Shown piece after piece: positions 33,766 to 42,823 of a stretch of DNA of 64,000 bases. The notes under the pieces are model-generated. The model saw only the letters and a list, made by a program, of their open reading frames with translations, made no database searches and was not told where the DNA came from. The position numbers and the translations under genes were made by a program. Source of the DNA: Streptomyces halobius (GTDB taxonomy: Bacteria > Actinomycetota > Actinomycetes > Streptomycetales > Streptomycetaceae); assembly GCF_023277745.1 (NCBI RefSeq), contig NZ_CP086322.1, forward strand, positions 4,836,001-4,900,000. The letters are read 5' to 3'. The first letter of the stretch is position 1, and every line of letters begins with the position of its first letter.

Positions 33766-34542
33766 CTATTCCTCTCCCGCCAGGGTCAGGGACTTCAGTC
33801 GGCGCCCGGCGTACCAGGTTGCCGCGACCGTGACGGCCGCCAACAGGGATATCGCGAACGGCAGTTGGACTTCCGAGGTGATCGCGCCCTCCGCGCCCGT
33901 CTTCTGGCCCACCGCCAGCGCCCACTGCTGGACGCTGAGGGTCTTCGCACCGGGGACGAGGTTCCCGAAGAGGGCCTCCCAGACCAGGGCGTAGACCAGG
34001 CCGAAGACGACGGCGTGCCGGGTGACCGTGCCGAAGAAGAGGAACAGCGCGCTGTAGGCGATCGACGCGACGGTCGCCGCCAGGGCGTATGCCACCGCTA
34101 TCTGCTGGCTGTTGCCGTTCAGGACGAAGCCGGCGACGAGCACGGGGACGGCGGAGAAGACCACCGTCACCCCGATCGCGACCAGGAGTTTGGTGAAGAT
34201 GATCGTCGGCCGTGGCACCGGCTTGGCCAGCAGATAGACCACCGAGCCGTCGTCTATCTCCGGGCCGATCGCGCCCGTTCCGGCGATGACGCCGATCAGC
34301 GGCACCATCGTGCCGAGCGCGAAACCGCCCAGGATGCCGTTGGCGGTGGTGTCGTCGGCCCCGGCCAGGGACCGGACGGCGACGGCGATGACCACCAGAA
34401 GGGCGGGCAGCGCGAAGAGGATCACGGCGCGGCGCCGGCCGAGCAGCGCGCGGTACGTGAGCCGGGCGACAGTCGGGTTGAACAGCGAGGCCCTCGGCGG
34501 GGTCATGGCCGTCGGCGGGGCCGGTGGGGAGGTCGTGGACAT
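33766..34542 (-). CDS. ABC-2 type permease (second pair)
   Basis: The 258-residue protein has about six transmembrane helices (ILFALPALLVVIAVAVRSLA, GTMVPLIGVIAGTGAIG, IGVTVVFSAVPVLVAGFVL, AATVASIAYSALFLFFG and others). The loop EIDDGSVVYLLAKPVPRPTII is the ABC-2 membrane signature region that contacts the ATPase. It follows the ATPase 34564-35475 after 21 bp and should pair with it. The substrate is unknown; systems of this kind export lipids, antibiotics or act in envelope stress. Confidence 0.85.
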   Translation of the reverse strand: MSTTSPPAPPTAMTPPRASLFNPTVARLTYRALLGRRRAVILFALPALLVVIAVAVRSLAGADDTTANGILGGFALGTMVPLIGVIAGTGAIGPEIDDGSVVYLLAKPVPRPTIIFTKLLVAIGVTVVFSAVPVLVAGFVLNGNSQQIAVAYALAATVASIAYSALFLFFGTVTRHAVVFGLVYALVWEALFGNLVPGAKTLSVQQWALAVGQKTGAEGAITSEVQLPFAISLLAAVTVAATWYAGRRLKSLTLAGEE

Positions 34543-34563
34543 GCGTCGGGGCTCCTTTCGGCC

Positions 34564-35475
34564 TCAGGCCGCTACCAGGTACGAGAAGACGGATTCCAGC
34601 GACTCGTCGGAGGGCGAGACCGTCAGAAGGCGGATGCCGTGGTCACGGGCGACCCTCGGCAGGAGTTCGGTGAAGCGGGCGAAGTCGACGGCCTGGACGC
34701 GCAGGGTGCCTTCGGCGAGGTCGACCTCGATACCGGCCGTCGAGGGGTCGGCGATCAGCGCTCCGGCCAGCGCCCGGTCGTTGTCGGACCGGACGAGATA
34801 GCGGTGCGGGCGGTCGGTCATCAGTCGGCGGATCTTGCGGAAGTCACCCGACGCGGCATGCCGGCCGGCCACCACCACCTCGATATGCGAGGCAAGTTGC
34901 TCGACCTCTTCGAGGATGTGCGAGGAGAAGAGGACCGTACGGCCCTCGTCGCCCATCCGCCGCAGCAGCTCCATCAGCTGCATCCGCTGACGCGGGTCCA
35001 TGCCGTTGAACGGCTCGTCCAGCAGCAGCACCGACGGATCATGGACCAGCGCGGAGGCCATCTTCACGCGCTGCCGCATGCCCTTGCTGTACGTCGAGAT
35101 CTTGCGGTCCTGGGCGTATTCCATCTCGACGGTGGCCAGCGCCCTGGCCGCCTCGGCCCGGCCGAGTCCGTGCAACTCGGCGTTGGCGGCGACGAATTGG
35201 CGGCCGGTGAGGAAGTCGTACATCGCCTCGCGCTCCGGGACGATGCCGATGTGGCGGTAGATGCCGGCGTTGCGCCAAATGGTGGTGCCGTCGAGCGTGA
35301 CAGTGCCGTTGGAGGGTGCGAGAAAGCCGCCCATCATGTTGATGAGGGTGGATTTTCCGGCGCCGTTGGGGCCGAGCAGGCCGGTGACGCCGGGACCGAT
35401 GGTCATGGTGATGTCGTTGACGGCGACGACATTTCCGAACCAGCGGGAGACGTGGTCGATGTGGAGGGAAGTCAC
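34564..35475 (-). CDS. ABC transporter ATP-binding protein (second pair)
   Basis: The GTG start (35475) overlaps the stop of the upstream permease, and GGAAG lies before it. The 303-residue protein has Walker A LLGPNGAGKSTL, Q-loop in GIVPEREAMYDFL, signature YSKGMRQRVKMA (with K in place of G in the canonical SGG), Walker B VLLLDEPFNGMDPRQ and the H-loop FSSHILEE. A C-terminal 80-residue regulatory extension follows. It powers one of the two ABC-2 permeases next to it. Confidence 0.92.
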   Translation of the reverse strand: MTSLHIDHVSRWFGNVVAVNDITMTIGPGVTGLLGPNGAGKSTLINMMGGFLAPSNGTVTLDGTTIWRNAGIYRHIGIVPEREAMYDFLTGRQFVAANAELHGLGRAEAARALATVEMEYAQDRKISTYSKGMRQRVKMASALVHDPSVLLLDEPFNGMDPRQRMQLMELLRRMGDEGRTVLFSSHILEEVEQLASHIEVVVAGRHAASGDFRKIRRLMTDRPHRYLVRSDNDRALAGALIADPSTAGIEVDLAEGTLRVQAVDFARFTELLPRVARDHGIRLLTVSPSDESLESVFSYLVAA

Positions 35476-36425
35476 AGCCCGGCCTTCCTGTAGCGGCGCA
35501 TCAGCAGGCCGTAGCAGCCGGCGATGACGATCAGCGTGACGAGGAGGTAGACGAGACCGGCGGCGGTCGACGGCTCCAGGCCGTTGGGAAAGGAGCTGCT
35601 TCCGCCGAGGAACTTCGTCTGCACGCCGTCGATGAGCGTGATGGGGGAGAACAGCCCGAGCCAGCCGACGGCGGATTCGCTGCCCTGGACGGAGGCGATG
35701 CCCTGGATGGCGCTCACCGCGGCGTACGGAATGGTGAGCACGGCGATGACGGCGGCGACACCGAAGCCGCGGCGCGGTGTGAGCGCGGCTATGACCAGGC
35801 CGATCCCGGCGAACAGCAGCGAGAGCAACGCGACGGACACCAGCCCCTGGCCCAGCCCCTTGGTCTGGTCGACGAAGTCCAGTTTCGCCAGCAGCGCTCC
35901 CGCGTAGAGGATCACCAGGGGAGCGGCGGTCAGGATGAACAGGGCGCTCGCCATGGCGGCGTATTTCGCCGCGACATAGTCGCTCCGCTCGATGGGCCGG
36001 GAGAAATACAGCGGGACGGTTTTGAAGCGCAGATCGCGGGAGACGGACTGCGGGGCCTGGGCGGCGAGGTACAGGCCGATGACGGCCTGGAGGTAGACGG
36101 CGTAGCGGGTGTAGTCGACGAGGAGGCTGTCGGCCTTGGTGAAGACGGTCACCGCGACCAGGATCCCGGCGGGCAGGCACATCACCCCGAACAGCAGCAT
36201 CGGCAGTACCTTGCTCTTGGCCGAACGGCCGAGTCCGTAGGCACCGCGCAGGCTCTGCGAGAAGAGCGACCGGCGGGCGTAGGCGCGGCCCAGGCGAGGG
36301 CCGTCGTAGTGCCGGTAGCCGATGTTGTGGATGTAGGCCCCACCCGACGGGGCGGTCTGGGGCGAGGCCGATGCCGCGGCTCCGGACGGGGCACCGGATA
36401 CGGACGTCATGGGCTCAGGCGACAT
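35472..36425 (-). CDS. ABC-2 type permease (first pair)
   Basis: ATG 36425 has AGGAGG upstream and lies 11 bp inside the end of the preceding ATPase gene. The 317-residue protein begins with a soluble segment (GGAYIHNIGYRHYDGPRLGR) and has six or so transmembrane helices. YFSRPIERSDYVAAKYAAM matches the intracellular loop of ABC-2 permeases. With overlaps on both sides it is made together with both ATPases. Long N-terminal extensions in the raw frame are overlap with the ATPase gene and are not used. Confidence 0.87.
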   Translation of the reverse strand: MSPEPMTSVSGAPSGAAASASPQTAPSGGAYIHNIGYRHYDGPRLGRAYARRSLFSQSLRGAYGLGRSAKSKVLPMLLFGVMCLPAGILVAVTVFTKADSLLVDYTRYAVYLQAVIGLYLAAQAPQSVSRDLRFKTVPLYFSRPIERSDYVAAKYAAMASALFILTAAPLVILYAGALLAKLDFVDQTKGLGQGLVSVALLSLLFAGIGLVIAALTPRRGFGVAAVIAVLTIPYAAVSAIQGIASVQGSESAVGWLGLFSPITLIDGVQTKFLGGSSSFPNGLEPSTAAGLVYLLVTLIVIAGCYGLLMRRYRKAGL

Positions 36426-37515
36426 CGGGGGCGCCTCCTTCCTGGCTGGCGTGCGGGGCGCTCGGAGCGCTCTGGGCGGTGGCGCCTCCCGGGCGGGCCG
36501 GGAGGCGCGCGGCGGTCTCGGCGGCCGCGTCCGCGTCTGGGTCCGCGTCTGCGTCCGCGTCACGGAAGACCTCGGCGATGTGGTGACGGCGCTGTTCCAT
36601 CCGGACCAGGCCGAGGCCGAGGCCGGCGACGGTGTCCCGCACCAGGTCGTAGGTCTCCTCGCCGGCTGCCTCGACATACAGCACGTGACCGTGCGAGGCG
36701 AGACGCCCGGAGCCGACGGTGCCGGTGGTGCCGCCGGTGCCGGTGGTCACCGCGGCGCCGGCGCCGGCCAGCGCGGCACGCAGCGCGGCGGTGCCGTCCG
36801 GATGGCTGTCGGTGTCCGTGACCTCCACCGCCAGCGATGCCGTGACCTGCGTGAACTCGTCCGTCGAAGAGGAGCGCAGCAGCTTGCCGCCGTCGATGAC
36901 GACGACGTGGTCGCAGGTGCGCTCCAGCTCGCCGAGCAGGTGGGAGGTCACCAGGACGGAGATCCCGAAGTCGGTGTGGACGCGGCGGATCAGGCCGAGC
37001 ATCTCATCCCGCCCGACCGGGTCCAGGCCGTTGGTCGGCTCGTCCAGGAACACCAGCTGCGGGTCGTGGACCAGCGCCTGGGCCAGCTTGACGCGCTGCT
37101 TCATGCCCGTCGAGTAACCGCCGATGGGGCGGTAGCGCTCCTCGTACAGACCGACATGGCGCAGGGTGTCGGCGGTGCGCTCGCGGGCGGCGGTCGGCGG
37201 CAGGCCGGACATCCGGGCCATGTGCACGACGAACTCGGTGGCCGAGACGTCCGGCGGCAGGCAGTCGTGCTCGGGCATGTAGCCGACCCGCTCACGGATG
37301 GTGCCGCCGTCCTTGGTCACGTCCAGGCCGAGGACATGCGCGGTCCCTTCGGTGGCCGGGGCCAGGCCGAGGAGGATCTTGATCAGGGTGGACTTGCCGG
37401 CGCCGTTGGCGCCCACCAGGCCGGTCACGCCGGGGGCGATGTCAACGGAGAGCCGGTCCAAGGCGGTCACCCGCGGGAACCGCTTGCTCAGGCGTTCGGT
37501 CACGATCACTGTCAC
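36415..37515 (-). CDS. ABC transporter ATP-binding protein (first pair)
   Basis: GTG 37515 is chosen because the conserved text VTVIVTERLSKRFPRVTALD begins there; TTG 37554 would be a poor start. The product (366 residues) has Walker A LVGANGAGKSTL, Q-loop YMPEHDCLPP, signature YSTGMKQRVKLA, Walker B LVFLDEPTNGLDPVG and H-loop VTSHLLGE. The C-terminal 140 residues form a regulatory tail with a Thr/Gly-rich stretch and an Asp-Ala repeat (DADADADPDAD). It leads the four-gene minus-strand operon ATPase-permease-ATPase-permease. Confidence 0.9.
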   Translation of the reverse strand: MTVIVTERLSKRFPRVTALDRLSVDIAPGVTGLVGANGAGKSTLIKILLGLAPATEGTAHVLGLDVTKDGGTIRERVGYMPEHDCLPPDVSATEFVVHMARMSGLPPTAARERTADTLRHVGLYEERYRPIGGYSTGMKQRVKLAQALVHDPQLVFLDEPTNGLDPVGRDEMLGLIRRVHTDFGISVLVTSHLLGELERTCDHVVVIDGGKLLRSSSTDEFTQVTASLAVEVTDTDSHPDGTAALRAALAGAGAAVTTGTGGTTGTVGSGRLASHGHVLYVEAAGEETYDLVRDTVAGLGLGLVRMEQRRHHIAEVFRDADADADPDADAAAETAARLPARPGGATAQSAPSAPHASQEGGAPDVA

Positions 37516-37635
37516 GTCTTCGACGGTAGGGGCGGCCGCCACACCGGTCGTCAACCCTGAGGTGGGATCCGTCCTACCTCTCCGGGACTACAGCCCCTTA
37601 GGGGTGGCCTGCCCTCGGAGGATCAGGACTCAGGG

Positions 37636-37680
37636 TCGGGCCGGATCGGGTCGGGCCGGATCGGGTCGAGCCGGATCGGG
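37636..37680. repeat. Three tandem copies of a 15-bp unit
   Basis: TCGGGCCGGATCGGG is repeated at 37636, 37651 and (one change) 37666, in the region upstream of both the ABC operon (minus) and the M24-like gene (plus). Downstream, 37730-37795 is AT-richer (CATTCATCAATGTCAAG) and probably holds the plus-strand promoter. Confidence 0.7.
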
Positions 37681-37797
37681 CCGGGCGCAGGAACGCGGTG
37701 GTTTCACCTCGCCTCCTGCACACCCCTTGACGCAGCCGCCAGTCATTGTCACATTCATCAATGTCAAGTTACGGGCGAGTACCGCGATGAACTGCTC

Positions 37798-38679
37798 ATG
37801 GACGGACGGTTGGCGATGGCCTCAGTAACCTCAGCGACCTCAGCAGAAGCCGGAGGACCCACCGCCGGGCTGGCGGGATTCCGCGAGGTCCAGCGGCTCG
37901 CCTATGCCTGCGCGGAGGCGGTGGCCGCCCAGCTCAAGCCCGGCGTCACCGAGCGCGCGGCGGCACGGATGCAGCGCGAGTGGCTGCGTGAGCGCGGTGT
38001 GCGGGACTGGTTCCATCTGCCGTTCGCCTGGTTCGGCGACCGTACGGCCTTCGTCAATTTCCGCATCCCGCTGCAGTTCTTCCCCACCCACCGCGAGCTG
38101 GAGCCGGGGATGGCCTTCATCCTCGACATGGCGCCGGTCTACAAGGGCTTCACGGCCGATATCGGCTACTCGGGCTGCCTCGGGCTCAACCCCGTGCACG
38201 ACCGACTGCTCGCCGATCTCGAAGCGCATCGCGAGCTGATCCTGCGCGAGGTGCGGGAGCGCCGACCGCTGCGGGAGATCTACGAGGACGTCGACCGGCT
38301 GATGGTGCGGCAGGGGTACGCCAACCGCCACCGCGCCTATCCCTTCGGCGTCATCGCCCACAAGGTCGACCGGGTCCGGGAGCGCCGCTGGTCCCCCGCC
38401 CTCTTCGGGTTCGGCACCCAGTCCCTCAAGGGGCTCGCCTCCGACGCGCTGCACGGTCACCGTGAGGGCTGGTCCCCGCTGTGGAGCCCGTACACCTTCT
38501 CCGACCATCCCCCGCAGCCGGGCCTGTGGGCGGTCGAACCGCACCTCGGATTCCGGGGCACGGGCGCGAAGTTCGAGGAGATCCTGGTCGTCACGGACTC
38601 CAGGGACCCTCAGGAGAGCGCCTTTTGGCTGGACGACGATCTGCCGCATGTGCGGCGCTGGCAGGAGGAGGCCGCGTGA
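37798..38679 (+). CDS. M24-fold (aminopeptidase P/creatinase-like) metallopeptidase family protein
   Basis: The 293-residue protein is a pita-bread domain without the usual N-terminal domain. Probable metal ligands are Asp in AFILDMAPVYKG, Asp in FTADIGYSG, His in VIAHKVDRVR, Glu in AVEPHLGFRG and Glu in KFEEILVV, so all five positions seem kept although the spacing around the His is unusual. Substrate and true activity are unknown; it could be a peptidase or a hydrolase on a non-peptide substrate. ATG 37798 or ATG 37816 may be the start; neither has a strong ribosome site. Its stop overlaps the start of the EphD-like gene (GTGA), so both proteins are made together. Confidence 0.78.
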   Translation: MDGRLAMASVTSATSAEAGGPTAGLAGFREVQRLAYACAEAVAAQLKPGVTERAAARMQREWLRERGVRDWFHLPFAWFGDRTAFVNFRIPLQFFPTHRELEPGMAFILDMAPVYKGFTADIGYSGCLGLNPVHDRLLADLEAHRELILREVRERRPLREIYEDVDRLMVRQGYANRHRAYPFGVIAHKVDRVRERRWSPALFGFGTQSLKGLASDALHGHREGWSPLWSPYTFSDHPPQPGLWAVEPHLGFRGTGAKFEEILVVTDSRDPQESAFWLDDDLPHVRRWQEEAA

Positions 38680-40511
38680 ACGAGCGACGTGGACTGGGAC
38701 GTGGACGGGGCAAGGGGCAGGGTCCGTCATCCGCGTCCGGCCAGGCGGCCGGGGCCGGGCTCCGAGGGGCGCGGGAGCGCTGGGTACGCACCGGCGGCGT
38801 CGAGCTGTGCGTCGCCGAGCTGGGGGATCCGACGCAGCCGACGGTGATCCTGGTGCACGGCTATCCGGACAGCAAGGAAGTGTGGTCCGAGGTCGCCCGC
38901 GGACTGGCCGGCCGTTTCCATGTGGTGCTCTACGACGTCCGGGGCTGCGGCCGCTCCACCGCCCCGAAGCCGCTGCGCGGCGGCTTCACGCTGGAGAAAC
39001 TGACGGACGACTTCCGGGCCGTCGCGGACGCCGTCAGCCCCGACCGCCCGGTCCATGTGGTGGGCCATGACTGGGGCTCCGTGCAGGCGTGGGAGTTCGC
39101 CACGGTCCGGCGTACGGAAGGCCGGATCGCCTCCTTCACCTCCATATCCGGCCCGTCCCTGGACCACTTCGGCCACTGGGTCAAGAAGCGGCTGGCGCGC
39201 CCCACCCCCCGGCGCACCGCCCAGCTCCTCAACCAGAGCGCCAAGTCCTGGTACGTCTACCTGCTGCACACCCCCGTGCTGCCCGAACTGGCCTGGAAAG
39301 GCCCGCTCGGCAAGCGCTGGCCGGCCATCCTGCAGCGGGTGGAAAAGACGCCGGGCGGCTATCCGACCGCGTCGCTGCCGGCCGACGCCGCGCACGGCGC
39401 CTGGCTCTACCGCGACAACGTCCGCGCCCGGCTGCGCCACCCCCGGGCCGACGCCTACGCGCACTGCCCGGTCCAGCTCATCACCCCGACCGGCGATATG
39501 TTCCTCTCCCAGCGGCTCTACGACGACCTGGAGCAGTGGGCGCCCCAGCTGGTACGCCGCACCCTGCCGGCCAAACACTGGGTGCCACGCACCCGGCCCG
39601 ACCAACTGGTCTCCTGGATCGCGGAGTTCGTCACCGCCAAGGAGGAGGGCGATCCGGCGAAGGAGATCGCGGCCTCCGGCCCGTATGCCGACCGCTTCGG
39701 CGGCCAGCTGGTACTGGTGACCGGCGCGGCCAGCGGCATCGGCCGGGCGACGGCGTTCGCCTTCGCGGAGGCCGGCGCGCGTATCGTCGCCGTCGACCGC
39801 GACGCCGAGGGCGCCGCGCGGACCGCCGACATGGCGCGGCTGATCGGAGCCCCGCACGCCTGGGGCGAGGCCGTCGACGTCTCGGACGAGGAGGCAATGG
39901 AGAAGCTCGCCGACAAGGTCGACGCCGAATACGGCACCGTCGACGTGCTGGTGAACAACGCCGGTATCGGGCTCTCCGGCTCCTTCATGGAGACCGGCGC
40001 CGAGGACTGGAAGAAGGTCCTGGACGTCAATCTGTGGGGCGTCATCCACGGCTGCCGGGTCTTCGGCAAGCGGATGGCGGACCGCGGACAGGGCGGCCAT
40101 ATCGTCAACACCGCCTCGGCCGCCGCCTTTTCGCCGTCCCGGTTCCTGCCCGCCTACAGCACCTCCAAAGCGGCCGTGCTGATGCTCAGCGAGTGTCTGC
40201 GCGCCGAGCTGGCAGGCCAGGGCATCGGTGTCTCGGCCATCTGCCCCGGTTTCGTCAACACCAGCATCACCAGCACCGCGCGGTTCGCCGGTGTCTCCCC
40301 CGAAGAGGAGAAACGCCGCCAGAGCAAGGCCACGCGCCTGTACGGGAGGCGCAACTATCCGCCGGAGAAGGTCGCGGACGCCATCCTGCGTGCGGTGGTC
40401 CGCAACCAGGCGGTGGTGCCCGTCACCCCCGAGGCACGCGGCGCCCATCTCCTGTCCCGCTTCACCCCACGGGCGACGCGCGCCCTCGCCCGCCTCAAGC
40501 CGCCGCAGTAG
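38676..40511 (+). CDS. EphD-like fusion: alpha/beta-hydrolase (epoxide hydrolase type) plus short-chain dehydrogenase
   Basis: The 611-residue protein joins two enzymes. Residues about 40-320 are an alpha/beta hydrolase with the oxyanion motif LVHGYPDSKE and a nucleophile elbow GHDWGS whose nucleophile is Asp132, as in epoxide hydrolases and dehalogenases; the catalytic His is in AKHWVP (His301). Residues about 340-600 are a classical SDR: TGAASGIG (349-356), NNAG, the Ser in NTASAAAF and YSTSK. Mycobacterium tuberculosis EphD has the same build and acts on mycolic-acid-type lipids; Streptomyces lack mycolates, so the substrate here must differ. The gene is coupled to the M24-like gene upstream and followed by a metal-dependent hydrolase. 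Confidence 0.88.
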   Translation: MNERRGLGRGRGKGQGPSSASGQAAGAGLRGARERWVRTGGVELCVAELGDPTQPTVILVHGYPDSKEVWSEVARGLAGRFHVVLYDVRGCGRSTAPKPLRGGFTLEKLTDDFRAVADAVSPDRPVHVVGHDWGSVQAWEFATVRRTEGRIASFTSISGPSLDHFGHWVKKRLARPTPRRTAQLLNQSAKSWYVYLLHTPVLPELAWKGPLGKRWPAILQRVEKTPGGYPTASLPADAAHGAWLYRDNVRARLRHPRADAYAHCPVQLITPTGDMFLSQRLYDDLEQWAPQLVRRTLPAKHWVPRTRPDQLVSWIAEFVTAKEEGDPAKEIAASGPYADRFGGQLVLVTGAASGIGRATAFAFAEAGARIVAVDRDAEGAARTADMARLIGAPHAWGEAVDVSDEEAMEKLADKVDAEYGTVDVLVNNAGIGLSGSFMETGAEDWKKVLDVNLWGVIHGCRVFGKRMADRGQGGHIVNTASAAAFSPSRFLPAYSTSKAAVLMLSECLRAELAGQGIGVSAICPGFVNTSITSTARFAGVSPEEEKRRQSKATRLYGRRNYPPEKVADAILRAVVRNQAVVPVTPEARGAHLLSRFTPRATRALARLKPPQ

Positions 40512-40682
40512 CGCCGGACGCCCACCCGGCCCACGTGGCGGGGCGGGCCGGGTTGAGAGGCATCCGGTGCGGCGTGCCCCGCCGAGAATCGGAGAACCGC
40601 GCACGTCAGGAGCCGCGCATGAGTGAGCATCGCGAGCAAAACATGGAAGGGTACGCGCCGAGCGGGTGCGCGGCCGAGCGAG

Positions 40683-40742
40683 CGTGGGGTTCCCCCCGGC
40701 CGAAGTCCCCCAGCTACCGCTGGGCCGTGCCCCCAGGAGGAA
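40683..40742. repeat. Streptomyces GC-rich repeat before the metal-hydrolase gene
   Basis: GTGGGGTTCCCCCCGGCCGA and CCCCCAGCTACCGCTGGGC form hairpin-like runs similar to the elements at 9106 and 16028. The final GGAGGA at its right edge serves as the ribosome-binding site of the next gene. Confidence 0.55.
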
Positions 40743-40749
40743 TGTCGGC

Positions 40750-41667
40750 ATGAGCACGCCACGCCCACAGGAGCAGCACCCGATCACTCCCCGCCGGGTC
40801 TCGTTCGACTGGCGCAAGACGCCGCTGCACTGGATACCCGACGAACCCACCGCCACCCACGTCATCAACGTGCTGCACCTGCTGCTCCCGGCTGGCGAGC
40901 GATGGTTCGTCAAGGTCTTCAAGGAGGCCCTCCCCCTGGTCCGCGACGAGGAGCTGCTCAAGGACGTCAAGGGCTTCATGGGCCAGGAGGCCACCCACAG
41001 CGTCCAGCACTCCTACGTCCTGGAACACCTGGCCCACCAGGGCCTGGACACCGCCCCCTACACCCGGCACATCGACTTCCTCTTCGACTATCTGCTGGGT
41101 GAGAAGCCGCCGTTGGGCCTCCCCGTCCCCGAGCAGGAGTGGCTGCGCTTCCGGCTCTCCCTGATCGCCGCCATCGAGCAGTTCACCGCCGTACTCGGCA
41201 ACTGGGTGCTGGACGCCGACAGCCTGGACCGCGCCGGACCCGACCCGGTCATGCTCGATCTGCTGCGCTGGCACGGAGCGGAAGAGGTCGAGCACCGCGC
41301 GGTCGCCTTCGACATGTACCAGCACACCGGCGGCCAGGAGCCCGCCCGCTACCTCCGCCGCATTCTGGGCATGTCCGTGACGGCCCCGGTCCTCCTCTAC
41401 CTCTGGGCCCGGGGAGCGGCCTACCTCCTCCGGCACGACCCGCAGCTCGCCACCCGCTCCCGTTACACGCTGCGCGAGCACAACCGCGCCGTCCACAAGG
41501 GGCTGCTGCCCACCTGGCGGGAGCTGGGAGCGGCGATACCGCGGTATCTGCGGCGGTCGTACCATCCCTCGCAGGAAGGGTCGCTGCGCACGGCCGTCGC
41601 CTACCTGGCGTCCTCCCCGGCCGCACGCGCCGCGGCGCGCGTGGCGGGCCGCGCGGCCCTCTCCTAG
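40750..41667 (+). CDS. Metal-dependent hydrolase (PF10118 family)
   Basis: ATG 40750 has AGGAGGA nine bases upstream. The 305-residue protein matches the PF10118 family, a ferritin-like diiron fold annotated as metal-dependent hydrolase. Likely ligands are GFMGQEATHSVQH (Glu and His), AAIEQFTAVLGNW (Glu) and HGAEEVEHRAVAFD (Glu, Glu, His). Some members act on fatty or aromatic compounds. It sits between an EphD-like enzyme and a MerR regulator, suggesting one pathway for breakdown or modification of a lipid-like molecule. Confidence 0.82.
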   Translation: MSTPRPQEQHPITPRRVSFDWRKTPLHWIPDEPTATHVINVLHLLLPAGERWFVKVFKEALPLVRDEELLKDVKGFMGQEATHSVQHSYVLEHLAHQGLDTAPYTRHIDFLFDYLLGEKPPLGLPVPEQEWLRFRLSLIAAIEQFTAVLGNWVLDADSLDRAGPDPVMLDLLRWHGAEEVEHRAVAFDMYQHTGGQEPARYLRRILGMSVTAPVLLYLWARGAAYLLRHDPQLATRSRYTLREHNRAVHKGLLPTWRELGAAIPRYLRRSYHPSQEGSLRTAVAYLASSPAARAAARVAGRAALS

Positions 41668-41696
41668 CGCGCGGCCCTCTCGTAAGGAGCACCACA

Positions 41697-42821
41697 GTGA
41701 CCGAGCAGCCGCCGACGGCCGAGTACCGCATCGAGGACCTGGCCCACCTCAGCGGCGCCACGGTGCGCACGATCCGCGCCTACCAGGACCGCGGGCTGCT
41801 GCCCCGGCCGGAACGCCGCGGCCGGGCCAATGTCTACGACGACGCCCACCTGGCCCGGCTGCGCCAGATCGCCGCGCTGCTCGACCGCGGCTACACCCTC
41901 GCCAGCATCAAGGAACTCCTGGAGGCCTGGGACGCGGGACTCGACCTCGGCGGGGTCCTCGGCCTGGTCGCCGAGATCGACGGGCCGTGGACCGACGAGC
42001 AGGCATCCCGGATCAGCCGCGCCGATCTGGACAGCGCCTTCGGCGGCACCCCCGATGAGGCGGCGGTGGCCGAGGCCGTCGACCTGGGCGTCCTGGAACG
42101 CGTCCGGGGCCGGGACGACGAGTTCCTGGTCCCCAGCCCCCAGGAACTCGCGGTCGCCGCCGAACTGCACTCCGCGGGCGTTCCGTTGGCGGCGATAGCG
42201 GGGCATCTGCGCGAGCTGCGTGGCCAGGTCGAACATATCGCCTCCCGATTCCTGGACTTCACCTCCGAACACATCTTCCGGCCGTACCTGGACCACTCAC
42301 CGACGGAAGCCGAGGCGGAAGAGGCCGCCGTCCTCGTCCGACGGCTGCGCCCCCTCGCCCAGCAGACCGTCGACGCCGAACTCGCCCGCGCCATGCGCAC
42401 CCTGGCCACCCGCTACCTCCGACACCACCTCATCGAAGCGCGGCCTCCGGTCTCCCGGGGGACCGCTGGAGTGATGCCGACGGCGGACGGTACCGAGCGA
42501 GCGGGCGACGCGGCAGACGCAGGGCGAACCGTCCCCGCGGACGCCTCGGCCCCGCCCTCGGCCACCGTGCCGGTCGCGGCCCCCCGTCCCGCGACCGGCA
42601 CGGAGCCGCTGGCTCTGCCCGCCGAAACCGTGCAGGCCGTGCGGGCCCTGGTGGGCCCGGAGAACACGGCCGCCTTCATCGCCGCCGCCGCACACCGCGA
42701 GGTCCACGCACGCACCATGGACACCTTGGCCGTGGCCGCCGCCCGCGAAACCGCAGCGGCGGACGATCGGCACACCGGCCACGACGTGCCCGACACCACC
42801 GACGTGCCCCGACACCTCTGA
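41697..42821 (+). CDS. MerR-family transcriptional regulator with long C-terminal extension
   Basis: GTG 41697 has TAAGGAG 7 bases upstream. The 374-residue protein starts with a MerR winged helix (about 8-75: YRIEDLAHLSGATVRTIRAY, then QDRGLLPRPERRGRANVYDD), followed by a helical ligand domain. The C-terminal 120 residues are a low-complexity Thr/Ala/Pro tail and a final helical segment (ALVGPENTAAFIAAAAHREV). No Cys metal site is present, so the signal is probably organic. It follows the hydrolase gene after 29 bp and likely controls the cluster from 37798 on. Confidence 0.88.
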   Translation: MTEQPPTAEYRIEDLAHLSGATVRTIRAYQDRGLLPRPERRGRANVYDDAHLARLRQIAALLDRGYTLASIKELLEAWDAGLDLGGVLGLVAEIDGPWTDEQASRISRADLDSAFGGTPDEAAVAEAVDLGVLERVRGRDDEFLVPSPQELAVAAELHSAGVPLAAIAGHLRELRGQVEHIASRFLDFTSEHIFRPYLDHSPTEAEAEEAAVLVRRLRPLAQQTVDAELARAMRTLATRYLRHHLIEARPPVSRGTAGVMPTADGTERAGDAADAGRTVPADASAPPSATVPVAAPRPATGTEPLALPAETVQAVRALVGPENTAAFIAAAAHREVHARTMDTLAVAAARETAAADDRHTGHDVPDTTDVPRHL

Positions 42822-42823
42822 CG

